Source: Closterium sp. NIES-65
Lineage: Eukaryota > Streptophyta > Zygnematophyceae > Desmidiales > Closteriaceae
Length of the DNA: 64,000 bases
Direction of reading: 5' to 3'
Assembly (NCBI GenBank): GCA_948144175.1
Contig: CANXME010002497.1
Location: 1 to 64,000, forward strand
The notes under the pieces are model-generated. The model saw only the letters and a program-made list of their open reading frames with translations, was not told where the DNA came from and made no database searches. Position 1 is the stretch's first letter. Each line of letters starts with the position of its first letter. The position numbers and the translations under genes were made by a program. This document shows positions 1 to 10,848 of the stretch, one piece after another.

Positions 1-444
1 CTCCGCGTCCTCCTGCGGTCCCCGGCACGCACCAGATGGCACTGTGTCCTTCAACTGCTCCTCTGCGTGTCCAGATGCCGTCTCCTCCAGAGTCCTCTCT
101 TCCTTCTCTTGCTGACCCGGAGTCTGACTCCCTTCGGGCTGCTAGTCCTCGGTCACGCGCCCTTCTTGCTACTGTCTTCACTGACCCTTCTTCTTCGAGT
201 CTGCTGCTGCGTCTGCTTTCGTTGCTGAGCTTGTCGCTTCGCTGCTCGCTGTCGTCTAGACTACGCTGCCAGTCCTTGTTGCTGAGTCTGAGTCTGTCTG
301 TCCTCCGTCCTTCGGGGGTGAGTGTGCTCTTAGCACGGACGTCCTTGAGGACAGGCAGGAGGAGTTCGAGTGCTTTGCGGCTGCTTTGCCCCATCTCGTG
401 TCCACGCTGATTGCCCCTGAGGGAGACCCGGATGCACTTGACAT

Positions 445-1985
445 CCCGCTCCTCGATTGTACGCTAAGGCGATCGAGGGTCCCTACTCCTCTCAGTGGCA
501 GTCGGCCATGGACGCAGAGATGGCTCTGGAAGTCCACAGGCACCTATGTCGACGAGGTTCCCCCACCTGGGCGAACATCGTTAGTGGGATGTGGATCTTC
601 AGGGTGAAGCGGCGCCGGGCTCTCCGCCTGTCTTCAAGGCGCGTTACGTGGCTCGAGGCTTCAGTCAGCGGCAGGGGGTTTGACTACTTTCAGACCTTCT
701 CTCCCACCCCGAAGATGACCACTCTTCGGGTGCTGCTGCACATAGCCGCTCAGCGCGACTACAAGCTTCACTCTCTTGACTTCAGCACTGCTTTCCTGCA
801 GGGCAGCCTGCACGAGGAGATCTGGCTGCGCCGCCCTCCTGGCTTACTGGGGTCGTTTCCTCCTGGCACCCAGTGGAGCCTCCGGCGGCCAGTCTACGGT
901 CTCCGCCAGGCGCCCCGTGAGTGGCACGACACACTGAGGACTACACTTGCGGCTCTTGGGTTTGCTCCTTCTACTGCCGACCCGTCACTCTTTCTACGCA
1001 CCGACACCTCTTTGCCGCCGTTCTACATCCTCGTGTACGTCGACGACCTAGTCTTTGCCACTGCTGACACTGCTGGACTCGCCCACGTGAAGTCCGAGCT
1101 GCAGAAGAGACACACGTGCACAGACCTGGGTGAACTGCGCAGCTACCTTGGCTTGCAGATCACCCGTGACAGAGCACAGCGCACCATTACCCTGACTCAG
1201 TCACACATGGTGCAGCAGGTCCTTCAGCGCTTTGGCTTCACGTACTCCTCGCCTCAGCCACTCCTCTGTCTACTCGCCACTCGCTCTCAACTCTGCCTTC
1301 GGATGAGTCCGTAGAGTCGAGTGGCTCGTACCCAGAGCTTGTTGGCTGCCTCATGTACCTGATGACCTGCACACGACCTGACCTTGCATACCCTCTTAGC
1401 ATCTTGGCACGTTATGTTGCTCTTGGGAGACACCGACCAGAGCACATGGCTGCAGCGAAGAGGGGTTTGCGCTACGTGTGCAGTACGTCGGGCATGGGGC
1501 TAGTGCTTGGAGGGCGACGTCGAGTAGTCCTCACAGGTCACGCTGACGCTTCTTGGGCTGACGACCAGACTACGCAGCGGGTCCTCACAGGGTTACACCT
1601 TCAGCCTTTGGCTCCGGCTCTTTTTTCGTGGCCGGTCTACCCACTCGTCCTTTGTTCTCGCTTCAGCTGTGAGGCTGAGATCTACGCAGGGGCCATGGCT
1701 GCACAGGAGCTACGCTGGCTCACCTACCTGCTGACTTACCTAGGAGAGCCGCCTCGTTCTCCTCCAGTTCTGTACGTAGACAACAAGGCCATGCTGGCCT
1801 TGTGTCGGAGCACAGACTGGAGCACAGAACGAAGCCCATTGCTCTCCGCTACTTCCTGTCTCGTGATGGTGCAAGCAGCGTGGTCAGCTCCGCCTCACCT
1901 ACGTGGCCTCTGAGGCCAATACTGCTGATATCTTCACCAAGGCCCTTCCGCCTTGTGATCATCAGCGCTTCTATACTGTGCTAGG
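445..1985 (+). pseudogene. Copia pol remnant: reverse transcriptase and RNase H
   Basis: The translation shows copia reverse-transcriptase blocks: the FQTFSPTPKMTTLRVLLHIAA region, the LDFSTAFLQGSLHEEIWLRRP region and the catalytic YVDDLVFATAD motif near 1036-1070. RNase H follows (HADASWADDQ near 1540, CEAEIYAGAMAAQELRW near 1670, YVDNKAMLALC near 1775). The reading moves between frames at about 620-680, 1255-1320, 1570 and 1800, so no intact polyprotein can be made. Upstream bases 1-445 hold the low-complexity integrase-RT linker in broken frames. It would have supplied cDNA synthesis for transposition. Confidence 0.85.
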
Positions 1986-2223
1986 TTCTTGTGCCTTCCT
2001 GGCCTCACTTGCTCACCTTCTTGATCTTGTTGTATTGTCTTCTTTCTATACCTGCCCTTGCTTTGTTTACCTTTATATATATGACCTTGCATGTGAACTG
2101 GCCTTGTGGCCTTACTCTTGTGCTTGGACTGTGTGGTGACGTTGTGATCCACCCTGAGCTTGCTTTGCTTTGCTTGACTGGTCTTGTGACCACTTGTTCT
2201 CCCCCACTTTGCCTATGGGGGTG

Positions 2224-2360
2224 TGTCAGAACATTATAGCTTATACATGTGTGTAGGCTGTAGTGGGGTAGCCCATAAGGGGTACAACCCAATTAGGGTT
2301 AGAACTTGTACCCACTGTTTCATTGTTCATCCATTCCACTCTCACTTCTCGTCAATTACA
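2224..2360 (+). repeat. 3' LTR of copia element 1
   Basis: It begins TGTCAGAACATTATAGC directly after a purine-rich run (CTATGGGGGTG) and matches the LTR at 2369-2501 for about 100 bases before diverging. The end is taken at the CA before AAAAGTAA. Confidence 0.75.
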
Positions 2361-2363
2361 AAA

Positions 2364-2368
2364 AGTAA
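2364..2368. repeat. Target-site duplication AGTAA (left copy)
   Basis: AGTAA stands immediately before the 5' LTR and again at 9681-9685 immediately after the 3' LTR, which fixes both ends of copia element 2. Confidence 0.9.
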
Positions 2369-2501
2369 TGTCAGAAACATTATAGCTTATGCATTTGTGT
2401 AGGCTGGTAGTGGGGTAGCCCATAAGAGGTACAACCCAATAAGGGTTAGTACTTGTACCCAACTATTTCATAGTTCATTCATTCTCGTTTCAGTTTTCTC
2501 A
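2369..2501 (+). repeat. 5' LTR of copia element 2
   Basis: The 133-bp LTR starts TGTCAGAAACATT and ends TTTTCTCA. At this size it is unusually short for a copia LTR, and promoter and polyadenylation signals must be packed into it. Confidence 0.93.
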
Positions 2502-2515
2502 TGGTATCAAGCAGG
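2502..2515 (+). other. Primer-binding site
   Basis: TGGTATCAAGCAGG abuts the LTR and resembles the initiator-Met-tRNA type primer site (TGGTATCAGAGC) used by plant LTR elements, with changes after TGGTATCA. Confidence 0.8.
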
Positions 2516-3395
2516 TTCCCTCGTGGGAACTGTTCCTAGGGCCCACCGATTCGATTTTTTTTTTTTCCTACCTGGAGCGCGCTCAGCCCTTGCCCGAGTC
2601 GCGCTCCCCTTTTCTCGACCCTTGTCGCGCCGCCCTAGCGGCTGTGTCAGGCCGCCCTTTGACGGCCCCGATCCGCCGCCCTAGCGACCCGTCGCCTACC
2701 CCTGCAGCCCTGGCGCCCGCCCTTGACGACCCCGATCCGCCGCCCTAGCGGCCCTGTCGCCTACCCTGCGGCCCTCGCGCCGCCCTTCCCGGCCCCGATC
2801 CGCCGCCCATGCGGCCTCGTCGCCTACCCCGCGGCCCTGGCGCCGCCCTTCCCGGCCCCGATCCGCCGCCCTGCGGCCTCGTCGCCTACCCCGCGGCCCT
2901 GACGCTGCCCTTCCCGACCCGGCCCGCCCTTGCTGGCCCCGTCGCCTACCTGCGGCCCCGGCGCTTGCCCTTCCCGGCCCGGTCACCTACCTGTGCGGCC
3001 CCGCCGCTGCCCTTCCCGGCCCTGTCGCCTACCTGTGCGGCCCCGGCGCCGCCTCCTGCCGGCCCCACCGCCGTCCCCACGCGGCACGCCGTCACCACCG
3101 AGCCGCCGGCGCCGTCGCCTGCTGCTGAGCCGCTCGCCACCTGAGCCGCCCGAGCCGCCGCACCGCGCCAACCACCCGAGCTGCCGAGTCGCCCGAGCCG
3201 CCCGAGGCGCCGAGCCGCCCGAGCCGCCGAGTCGCCGAGCCGCAGTTGCTGCCGAGCCGCCCGAGCCGCCCGAGCCGCCGTGTTGCCGAGCCGCCGAGCC
3301 GACGAGCCGTCCGAGCCGCCCTGTCCGGTAAGAGCAGCGCCTCTGTCACTACACTGCCCTTACCCTACTGTTCGAGCTGCTAGTCTACTGCTGTC
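2516..3395 (+). other. GC-rich untranslated leader with degenerate tandem repeats
   Basis: About 880 bases between the primer site and the gag start consist of imperfect repeats around GCCCTTCCCGGCCCCGATCC and later CGAGCCGCC. Open frames here (Pro/Arg/Gly/Ala-rich) reflect base composition and are not genes. Confidence 0.8.
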
Positions 3396-4990
3396 ATGGC
3401 TACCCCTAGTGTCCTCACTTTTAACGCTAAGGGTCGGGCCATTGACTTTGACGTCTAGGTAGATGACCTGCAAATTTTCCTACAGTGCGATAGGGCAGAC
3501 GGTCCTCTCTCTCTTTAACCTCACCTCTGGTGCCTCTCCTGCCCCTGCTGCTGATGCTGACGCCACTGTTCGCTCACAGTGGGCCACACGCGATGCTGCT
3601 GCACGTCTTGCTGTGCGTCGCCACCCTGCCTACCTCTGAGCGTGCGCACTTTAGTCAGTACAAGAGTGCTCAGACCTTGTACGACGCTGTAGTTGCACGC
3701 TACTCCTCCCCTGCCACTGCTGCACTGAGCCGCCTCATGCTACCGTACCTCTTCCCTGACCTTGCTGCCTTTCCCACAGTCGCTGACCTCATTACGCACC
3801 TCCGCACTAGTGACACTCGCTACCCCGCGCCGCGCTTCCTGCTGAGTTCTGCGCCAAGAACCCCCCCTTAATGTACATCACCCTCTACTACATAGTCACC
3901 CGCCTCCCTGACTCCCTTCGCGTAGTCAGGGACCACTTCCTCTCTGTTTGCCCCACCACTCTCACCGTTGACCTCCTCGAGAAGGCCCTCCTAGCAGCGG
4001 AGAAGAGCATAGTAGCTGTAGGAGCCTCTCATGGTGACCCTCGCACCCCTATCTTTGAGGGGTGTTCCCCCTCCCCCCTTTTGCCCTCTGTTGCCTCTGC
4101 TGCTGCGGCCGACCTTGTTGGTCTGGAGTCGGTCGGTGCGGCGTCTACCCCTAGCGGGAAGCGCCGCCCTGGCAAGGGCAAAGGGGGCAGGGGCGCAGGC
4201 GGAGCTAGCGGGGGCGGTGGAGGCGGCGGTGGAGGCGGCGGAGGGGGGTGGGGGTAGCGGTGGGGGTGGCGGCGGGGGTGGAGGTGGGGGTGGCGGCGGT
4301 GGAGGCGGAGGAGGCGGCGGTGGTGGCGGTGGGAGCGGAGGTAGCGGAGGTGGCGGTGGTGGAGGAGGCGGTGGCGGAGGAGGTGGAGTTGGTCGGGGTG
4401 GCGCTGCGCAGAGGGTCGGCTCCGGCAGTGGTCAGCGCCAGCAGCAGCAGTAGCGCACTTGTGACATCCCCCCCCCTCAGCAGCTCCGTGAGTGGTACGC
4501 TGCACGCCAGCGGGGTGGGGGGGCTGGTCCGTGCACCTACGTCCTACGCACCGGCGACCGCGCGGGTGTGCAGTGTGGGGGTGCGCACTCCATCCAGCGC
4601 TGCTTTGGCCGCCTGACGGACGCTTGGCGTCACTAATTCCCGGAGGCCACTGAGATCCCCCGCTGGGGTGAGCTTTCTAGGGCGGGAGTAGCTGTCTTTG
4701 ACCTTGACTTTGATGCTTTTCTTGCTGCCATGTATGCTGTGACTATTAGTGATGAGGGTGACTGTTACCGGTGTTTTCCGCCCGACCCGGGCATTGGGAC
4801 TGCTGCTCTAGGTACTGGTGAGGCTGCTGCTCTAGGTGCTAGCGAGGCTGCTGCTCTAGGTGCTAGTGCATCTGCGTCCTCAGGTGCAAGTGAGTCTGCT
4901 CTCTCAGGTACTGCGTTGGCTTCGGCCTCACTCACCTTCACCCTTGACTCGGGGGCTTCTCGCTCCTTCTTTTGAGACCGCACCACACTC
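3396..4990 (+). pseudogene. Copia gag and protease, broken
   Basis: The gag ATG at 3396 begins MATPSVLTFNAKGRAIDFDV and meets TAG at 3456-3458 where the sister element at 31.4 kb reads tryptophan. Downstream frames keep gag sequence (LIT HLRTSDT and YYIVTRLPDSL blocks near 3790-3930) and a glycine-only stretch at about 4210-4400. The protease motif FTLDSGASRSFF near 4935-4972 is followed by TGA at 4973-4975, where the sister copy has arginine (CGA to TGA). Gag would form the virus-like particle and the aspartic protease would cleave the polyprotein. Confidence 0.85.
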
Positions 4991-5134
4991 ACGCCGCTTG
5001 GTCGGCCAGTTGTAGTCTCTCTGGCAGATCCCTCTGGGGGTCTTGTCCTTGCTCACTTCTCCACTGTCCTCCCGTGTCCGGCGGCTCCCTCTAGCACCCT
5101 GTCTGGTCTTTACCTCCCCTCCTTCTCTACGAAC

Positions 5135-8100
5135 TTGGTGAGTGGTGCTGACCTACAGGATGGGGGAGTTCACCAGTTCGCTCCTGCGAGCCAGCGGGTG
5201 ACTCACTGCACGGACACTTGGACGGGCCGACACTTGGCCACGTTTACACGTCAGCCGGGGTCGAGCCTGTACACACTGACCACTGAGTCTCCTCCTGTCC
5301 CTGTGTTTGGTCAGGTAGCTGCGTCGGGTCAGGTGTTTGCTGCAGCGTCCAGGTCTGGTCCTGAGTCTGCCCCCTGCTCGTGTCGCCTCCTGTCTCACGA
5401 GACTCTCCTCTGGCACCACCGCCTTGTTCACCCCTCCCTGCTTCGTCTCAGAGGCATGGCCTCCCGTGTCCTTGTTTTTGGTCTTCCCCGGTCCCTCCCT
5501 CCCCTTCCTCCGGGGCCTGGCCCTACCTGTGTCCCCTGTGTCGAGCGGCGGCAGCGGGTTGCCCCTCACTCCTCCCAGTTTCCTCCGACAGAGGCCCCGC
5601 TGCAGACGCTTCACATGGACGTGTGGGGCTCGGCCCGCGTCTGTGGACAGGGTCACGAGCGCTACTTCCTGCTGGTGGTTGACGACTACTTGCGTTACAC
5701 CACAGTCTTCCCCTTGCGCAGCAAGGGTGATGTCACTGAGGTGTTGATCGACTGGATCCGCGCAGCTCGTCTCCAGCTCAGGCAGAGCTTCGGCTCGGAC
5801 TTTCCTGTTCTGCGTCTGCACTCTAACAGAGGCGGAGAGTTCTCCTCTGGCCTTCTACGAGCCTACTACCGTGCACGAGGCATCCGCCAGACCTTCACGC
5901 TTCCGGACTCTCCACAGCAAAATGGAATTGCTGAGCGCCGCATTGGCATGGTCATGGACGTCGCCCATACGTCCATGATGTATGCGGCTGCCCCCCATTT
6001 TCTGTGGCCGTTTGCGGTTCGGTACGCGGCGCATCAGATCAACCTTCACCCCAGGGTCTCCAGGCCGGAGACCTCCCCAACTTTGCTGTGGACGGGGAAG
6101 GTTGGCGATGCGTGTGCGTTCCGTGTCTGGGGATCTCGGGCGTTTGTCCGCGACTTGTCTGCGGACAAGCTGTCCCCTCGTGCTGCTCCTTGCGTCTTCC
6201 TTGGCTTCCCCCCTGACGCGCCCGGGTGGCAGTTCTACCACCCCACCTCTCGCCGTGTTCTGTCCTCCCAGGACGTCACGTTTGACGAGTCGGTCCCCTA
6301 CTACCGCCTCTTCCCCTACCGCACTCAGTCCCTCCCCCCACCACCGCTCTTCCTTGTGCCAGGTCCCCCCCCGGTAGACCCCCTCCCCCCTCAGGGTCCT
6401 GCCCCTTCAGGTGTGTCCCAGGTAGACGCAGTCGAGCCTGTCGAGGTTACTGGTGACTCTGGTGCGGATGGGGGTGCTGACTCTGGGGGTGCTGAGCTTG
6501 AGGGTGCTACTACTAGGGGTGTTGGGCCTGGGGGTGCTGAGCCTGGGGGTGCTGAGCCCAGGGGTGCTACTACTGGGGGTGCTGAGCCTGGGGGTGCTGA
6601 GCCTGGGGGTGCTGAGCCTGGGGGTGCTACGTCTAGAGGTGCTGAGCCTGGGGGTGTGGAGCCTGAGGGAGCTGGGCCTGCTCGTGTGGTGTCTAGTGGT
6701 GCTGGGCCTGGAGGTTCTCCAGGTCCTTCGTCTCGGCGGGAGCCACTCTCTCCACGGGAGCTGCGCGAGTGGTTTGCTCGGCGCTGGAGGCGTGCTGCTG
6801 GCGCTGGAGGTTCTTCGGCTGCTGAGGGTGCAAGTGCCGCGGGTCCCGGAGGTGCTCGTACTGGGAGTACTGGAGCTGCTGGGCCTGCGGGTACGACTAT
6901 AGCTGGAGCTGCTAAGGGTGTTGGTGCTGAGGCTACTGCTGTCGGTCCTGGAGGCGGTCCTGCTGGGGGTGCTACTGGTGCTGCTGGAGGTACAGGAGCT
7001 GGAGGTGCTGCTGACGCTGGTGCTGCCGCTGGGGGTACTGGTGCTGTCCCTGCTGTGTCTAGAGTCGCCGCGTGGCCTCGACCGTACTTCGTTCCGCTCC
7101 TTCAGCAGGTTCTTGGTCTCCCGCCTTCTACTGGTCCTCCTCCTCCCTTAGAGTGTCCACAGCGTGTCCCGTCACAGCTACAGTTACAGCCGGCCTCCCC
7201 ACTGCCTGCCCCTTCTCCCTACATTGGTCCTACTGGAGGTCTTGCTGAGCGTCATGAGCCTGTGTCTCGCCCTGCGTCGCCTGTCCGTGCTGCTCGCGCT
7301 AGTGGTCGTAGTTCGCGTCAGCGTCCTCCTCCTGTCCCTGGCACGCACCGGATGTCTCTGCGTCCGTCCACTGCTCCTCTGCGTGCCCCTTTGCCTTCTC
7401 CTCCTGAGTCCTCTCTTCCTGCTCTTGCCGACGCGGAGTCGGACTCTCTTCGTGCTGCCAGTCCTACTGTCACGCGTCTCCTTGCTACTAACGTCACTGA
7501 CCCTTCCTTTGAGTCCACTGCTGCGTCTGCCCTAGTTGCTGAGCTCGTCTACTTTTCTGCTCGCTGTCGTCTAGACTACGCTGCTAGTCTTGTCGCTGAG
7601 TCTAAGTCTGTCTCTCCTCCGTCCGTCGGGGGAGAGTGTGCCCTTGGCACGGACGTCCTTGAGGACAGGCAGGAGGAGTTCCAGTGTCTGGCTGCTGCTT
7701 CACCGCATCTCGTGTCCGTACTGCTTACCCTTGAGGGAGACCCGGATGCACTTGACATCCCGACTCCGCGCTCTTACGCGGAGGCGATAGAGGGTCCCTA
7801 CTCCTCTCAGTGGCAGGCAGCTATCGACGCAGAGATGGCTTCCTGGAAGTCCACAGGCACCTCCGTTGACGAGGTTCCCCCACCTAGGGCGAACATCGTC
7901 AGTGGCATGTGGATCTTTAGGGTGAAGCGGCCGCCGGGTTCTCCGCCTGTCTTCAAGGCGCTTTACTTGGCTCGTGGCTTCAATCAGCGGCAGGGAGTTG
8001 ACTACTTTCAGACCTTCTCTCCCACCCCGAAGATGACCACTCTTCGGGTGCTGCTGCACATAGCCGCTCAGCGCGACTACGAGCTTCACTCTCTTGACTT

Positions 8101-9338
8101 CAGCACAACTTTCTTGCAGGGCAGCCTGCACAAGAAGATCTGGCTGCGCCGCCCATTTGGCTTCACTGGGACTTTTCCTCCTGGCACCCAGTGGAGCCTC
8201 TGGCGGCCTGTCTACGGTCTCCGCCAGGCACCGCGTGAGTGGCACGACACACTGAGGACTACGCTTGCGGCTCTTGGGTTTGCTCCCTCTACTGCTGACC
8301 CGTCGCTGTTTCTGCGCACCGACACTTCTTTGCCGCCGTTCTACATCCTCGTGTACGTCGACGACTTGGTCTTTGCCACAGCTGACACTGCTGGACTCGC
8401 CCACGTGAAATCCGAGCTGCAGAAGAGACACACGTGCACAGACCTAGGTGAACTGCGCAGCTACCTTGGCTTGCAGATCACCCGGGACAGAGCACGCCGC
8501 ACCATTACCCTGACTCAGTCACACATGGTACTGCAAGTGCTTCAGCGCTTCGGCTTCACGTACTCCTCGCCTCAGGCCACTCCTCTGCCTACTCGCCACT
8601 CGCTCTCAGCTCTGCCTCCGGATGAGTACGTAGAGTCGAGTGGCCCGTACCTAGAGCTTGTTGGCTGCCTCATGTACCTGATGACCTGCACACGACCTGA
8701 CCTTGCATACCCTCTTAGCATATTGGCACGCTATGTTGCTCCTAGGAGACACCGACCAGAGCACATGGCTGCAGCGAAGAGGGTGTTGCGCTACTTGTGC
8801 AGTACGTCGGGCATGGGGCTTGTGCTTGGAGGGCGGAGTCCAGTGGTCCTCGTTGGGCACGCAGACGCTTCTTGGGCTGACGACCAGGCTACGCAGCGGT
8901 CGTCACAGGGTTACACCTTCAGCCTTGGTTTCCAGCTCTGTTTCGTGGCGGGCTACCCGCTCGTCTTCTGTTCTCGGCTCCACTTGCGAGGCTGAGATCT
9001 ACGCCGGGGCCATGGCTGCACAGGAGCTTCGCTGGCTCACCTACCTGCTGACTGACCTCGGAGAGCCGCCTCGTTCTCCTCTATTGTTGTACGTAGACAA
9101 CAAGACCATGCTGGCCTTGTGTCGAGAGCAGAGACTGGAGCACAGAACGAAGCACATTGCTCTTCGCTACTTCCTTGCTCGTGAGCTACAGCAGCGTGGT
9201 CAGCTGCGTCTTGCGTACGTGGCCTCTAAGGCCAACGCTGCTGATATCTTCACCAAGGCGCTTGCGCCTTGTGATCATCAGCGCTTCTGTACTCAGCTGG
9301 GTCTTGTGCCTGCCTTGCCTCACTTGCTCACCTCTTGA
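5135..9338 (+). pseudogene. Copia integrase, reverse transcriptase and RNase H
   Basis: A 1286-codon open stretch (5135-8995) carries the integrase zinc region (LLWHHRLVHPS then CVPC), the integrase core (LHMDVWG, DDYLRYTTVFP, NGIAERR), a long Gly/Ala/Glu-rich linker of GGAEPGGAEP-type repeats (about 6460-7060), and reverse transcriptase with YVDDLVFATAD near 8353. The frame ends at HLRG just before the CEAEIYAGAM block. RNase H continues in another frame (to 9338, with YVDNKTMLALC and FTKAL). One frame change near 8970 therefore separates the catalytic and terminal RNase H blocks. The integrase core reads HSNRGGEF where the sister copy has HSDRGGEF, so an acidic catalytic residue is also changed. 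Confidence 0.88.
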
Positions 9339-9542
9339 CCTTGCTTGTACTGTTACATATATATATACCCTGCTCTTGGTTATCTAGCCTTTTATATATA
9401 TGTACTCCTGCATGTGAACTGGCCTTGTGGCCTTGAACTTGTGCTCGGAAAGTGTGGTGACTTCGTGATCCACCTTGAGCTTGCTTTGCTTTGCTTTGCT
9501 TGACTGGTCTTGTGACCCCTTGTTCTCCCCCACTTTGCCTAT

Positions 9543-9549
9543 GGGGGTG
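9543..9549 (+). other. Polypurine tract of copia element 2
   Basis: GGGGGTG directly precedes the 3' LTR; the same arrangement precedes the other LTRs of this family. Confidence 0.6.
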
Positions 9550-9680
9550 TGTCAGAACATTATAGCTTATGCATTTGTGTAGGCTGTAGTGGGGTATCCC
9601 ATAAGGGGTACAACCCAATTAGGGTTAGTACTTGTACCCAACTGTTTCATAGTTCATTCATTCTCGTTTCAGTTTTCTCA
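9550..9680 (+). repeat. 3' LTR of copia element 2
   Basis: The 131-bp LTR starts TGTCAGAACATT, ends TTTTCTCA and is followed by the duplication AGTAA at 9681-9685. Confidence 0.93.
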
Positions 9681-9685
9681 AGTAA

Positions 9686-10457
9686 AAGCCCCGAGGTCCT
9701 TTCGGGGAATGCTTTAAAAAATATATATATATATAATTTTGCAAGTTCGCAATCATGCTATCCAAAATAATATTTTAACCGTTTTTGTACGAGCTATATA
9801 TATATTTAAAACGGCTCTGGAACTTTTCGGTCCGTGGTAATAGAATAAACGGGGACCTTAAAGTCGCGGCGGGACTTGTTAAAAAAAAATGTGTGTAAAA
9901 TCTTTCAAACTCGATAAATTCCTCTTTGTCAGGATCATTTCGGCGGGAGTTTCATGTAGTTGCCATTCGCGTGATGGGCTGCTAGTGTATAGTTACCATA
10001 CGCGTTAAACGAGTTACCAAACGTGTTAAGCAAGTTACCAAACGCGTTAAGCGAGTTACCAAACGCGTTGAAATCGTTACCGTACGCGTTACAGTTCCCC
10101 ATGTAAGTGACCATTGACATATTTTCCCAAAATATACACAGAGCCTCCTAAATAAAATGGAGTCTATTGAACTACTTTCTAATGAAAGCGCTTAGAGGAA
10201 AAAAATATTTTGTTAGAGCGTAACATGGCCTAGCCGAAGATGGCTGAAACTAAGAAACATGATCTTCAATCGTAGCATAAAGCACAACTCATATAGAACA
10301 CTTCGGTAGTCATCCAATAACTTTCGCGACTACGTATAGGCAGGCACTTGAATTACCCTCTTGCGACGCGATCTGGATGCCTGCGCTCCAATTACACTGC
10401 AGCTAGCCCGTTCTAGGAGTTATTCCCATTCGGCCTGAGCAGCTCATGTAGTCCAGA
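9686..10457. other. AT-rich intergenic region upstream of TypA
   Basis: No coding sequence is supported. It contains an (AT)n stretch near 9720-9735, AT-rich single-copy sequence, and the short tandem array listed separately. The TypA promoter must lie here, but no convincing TATA box or other element can be assigned. Confidence 0.6.
9991..10095. repeat. About five copies of a 21-bp repeat
   Basis: Units of the form GAGTTACCAAACGCGTTAAGC repeat with small changes, each holding an ACGCGT-like core, about 360-470 bp upstream of the TypA start codon. Confidence 0.85.
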
Positions 10458-10848
10458 ATGACTCGCGCCCGGCTGTTCATTTCCGCGGCTCGCGGGTTCC
10501 TTGCGAGGCGCGGAGAGCACACCAGCATCTCCTCTGCCGCCAGTGGCGCCGATTCCTTCCTGTGCCACATCAGCAGAGCTTTAAGCTCCTGCTCATGGAT
10601 CCGATCCGTTGAAGTGGATCCAAGCCGTCTAGCGATCGGACCTGATCATCTCAGCCGTTCCCTGGTTCGAAATGCGTCCGCCTGTTCCTTAGTCTCCTCC
10701 GCGCCGCACTATGGCGGCTCGATCTGCCGAGACGCTAGACCGCCTAGAAGTTACAGGTTCAGCAGCACCAGCGCCGCTGGTGCTGCAGCTGACGCTATTG
10801 GCCTAGATGATCCTTCGGCGACTCCGGTCGCCGGATCGCACGACGCGT
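10458..10848 (+). other. Predicted organellar targeting peptide of TypA
   Basis: The first roughly 130 residues are rich in Arg, Ser and Ala, nearly lack acidic residues at the start ([20 protein letters not shown]) and precede the conserved [19 protein letters not shown] block. That composition fits import into a mitochondrion or plastid. The cleavage site cannot be placed. Confidence 0.6.

Larger units (their letters stand above)
1..2360 (+). mobile_element. Copia element 1, 5'-truncated by window edge
   Basis: This is the 3' part of a Ty1/copia LTR retrotransposon of the same family as the element at 2369-9680; the two are closely similar through the reverse transcriptase and RNase H region. 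It runs into the window from the left and ends in a short LTR (2224 to about 2360). The coding part is decayed by frame changes and is not functional. Its 3' flank AAAAGTAA leads directly into the next element, so the two copies lie head to tail only a few bases apart. The exact LTR end is uncertain because the last 30 bases differ from the sister LTR. Confidence 0.85.
2369..9680 (+). mobile_element. Copia element 2, complete but coding-dead
   Basis: This is a full-length Ty1/copia retrotransposon of 7312 bp with very short LTRs (133 and 131 bp), a primer-binding site right after the 5' LTR, a GC-rich leader, gag, protease, integrase, reverse transcriptase and RNase H in copia order, a polypurine tract, and a 3' LTR. 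It is bounded by a perfect 5-bp duplication AGTAA. The LTRs differ by about four substitutions and two single-base indels, so it is not brand new. Nonsense codons early in gag and in protease and a frame change before the last RNase H block make it non-autonomous. Confidence 0.95.

Noticed and set aside
2696..3349. Arg/Gly/Pro-rich proteins in the copia leader
   Set aside because: All frames of the GC-rich repeat are open by composition; the leader lies between primer site and gag start.
4029..4505. Pro/His-rich and Glu/Val-rich frames opposite copia gag
   Set aside because: They are antisense or frame shadows of the glycine-codon tract in gag.
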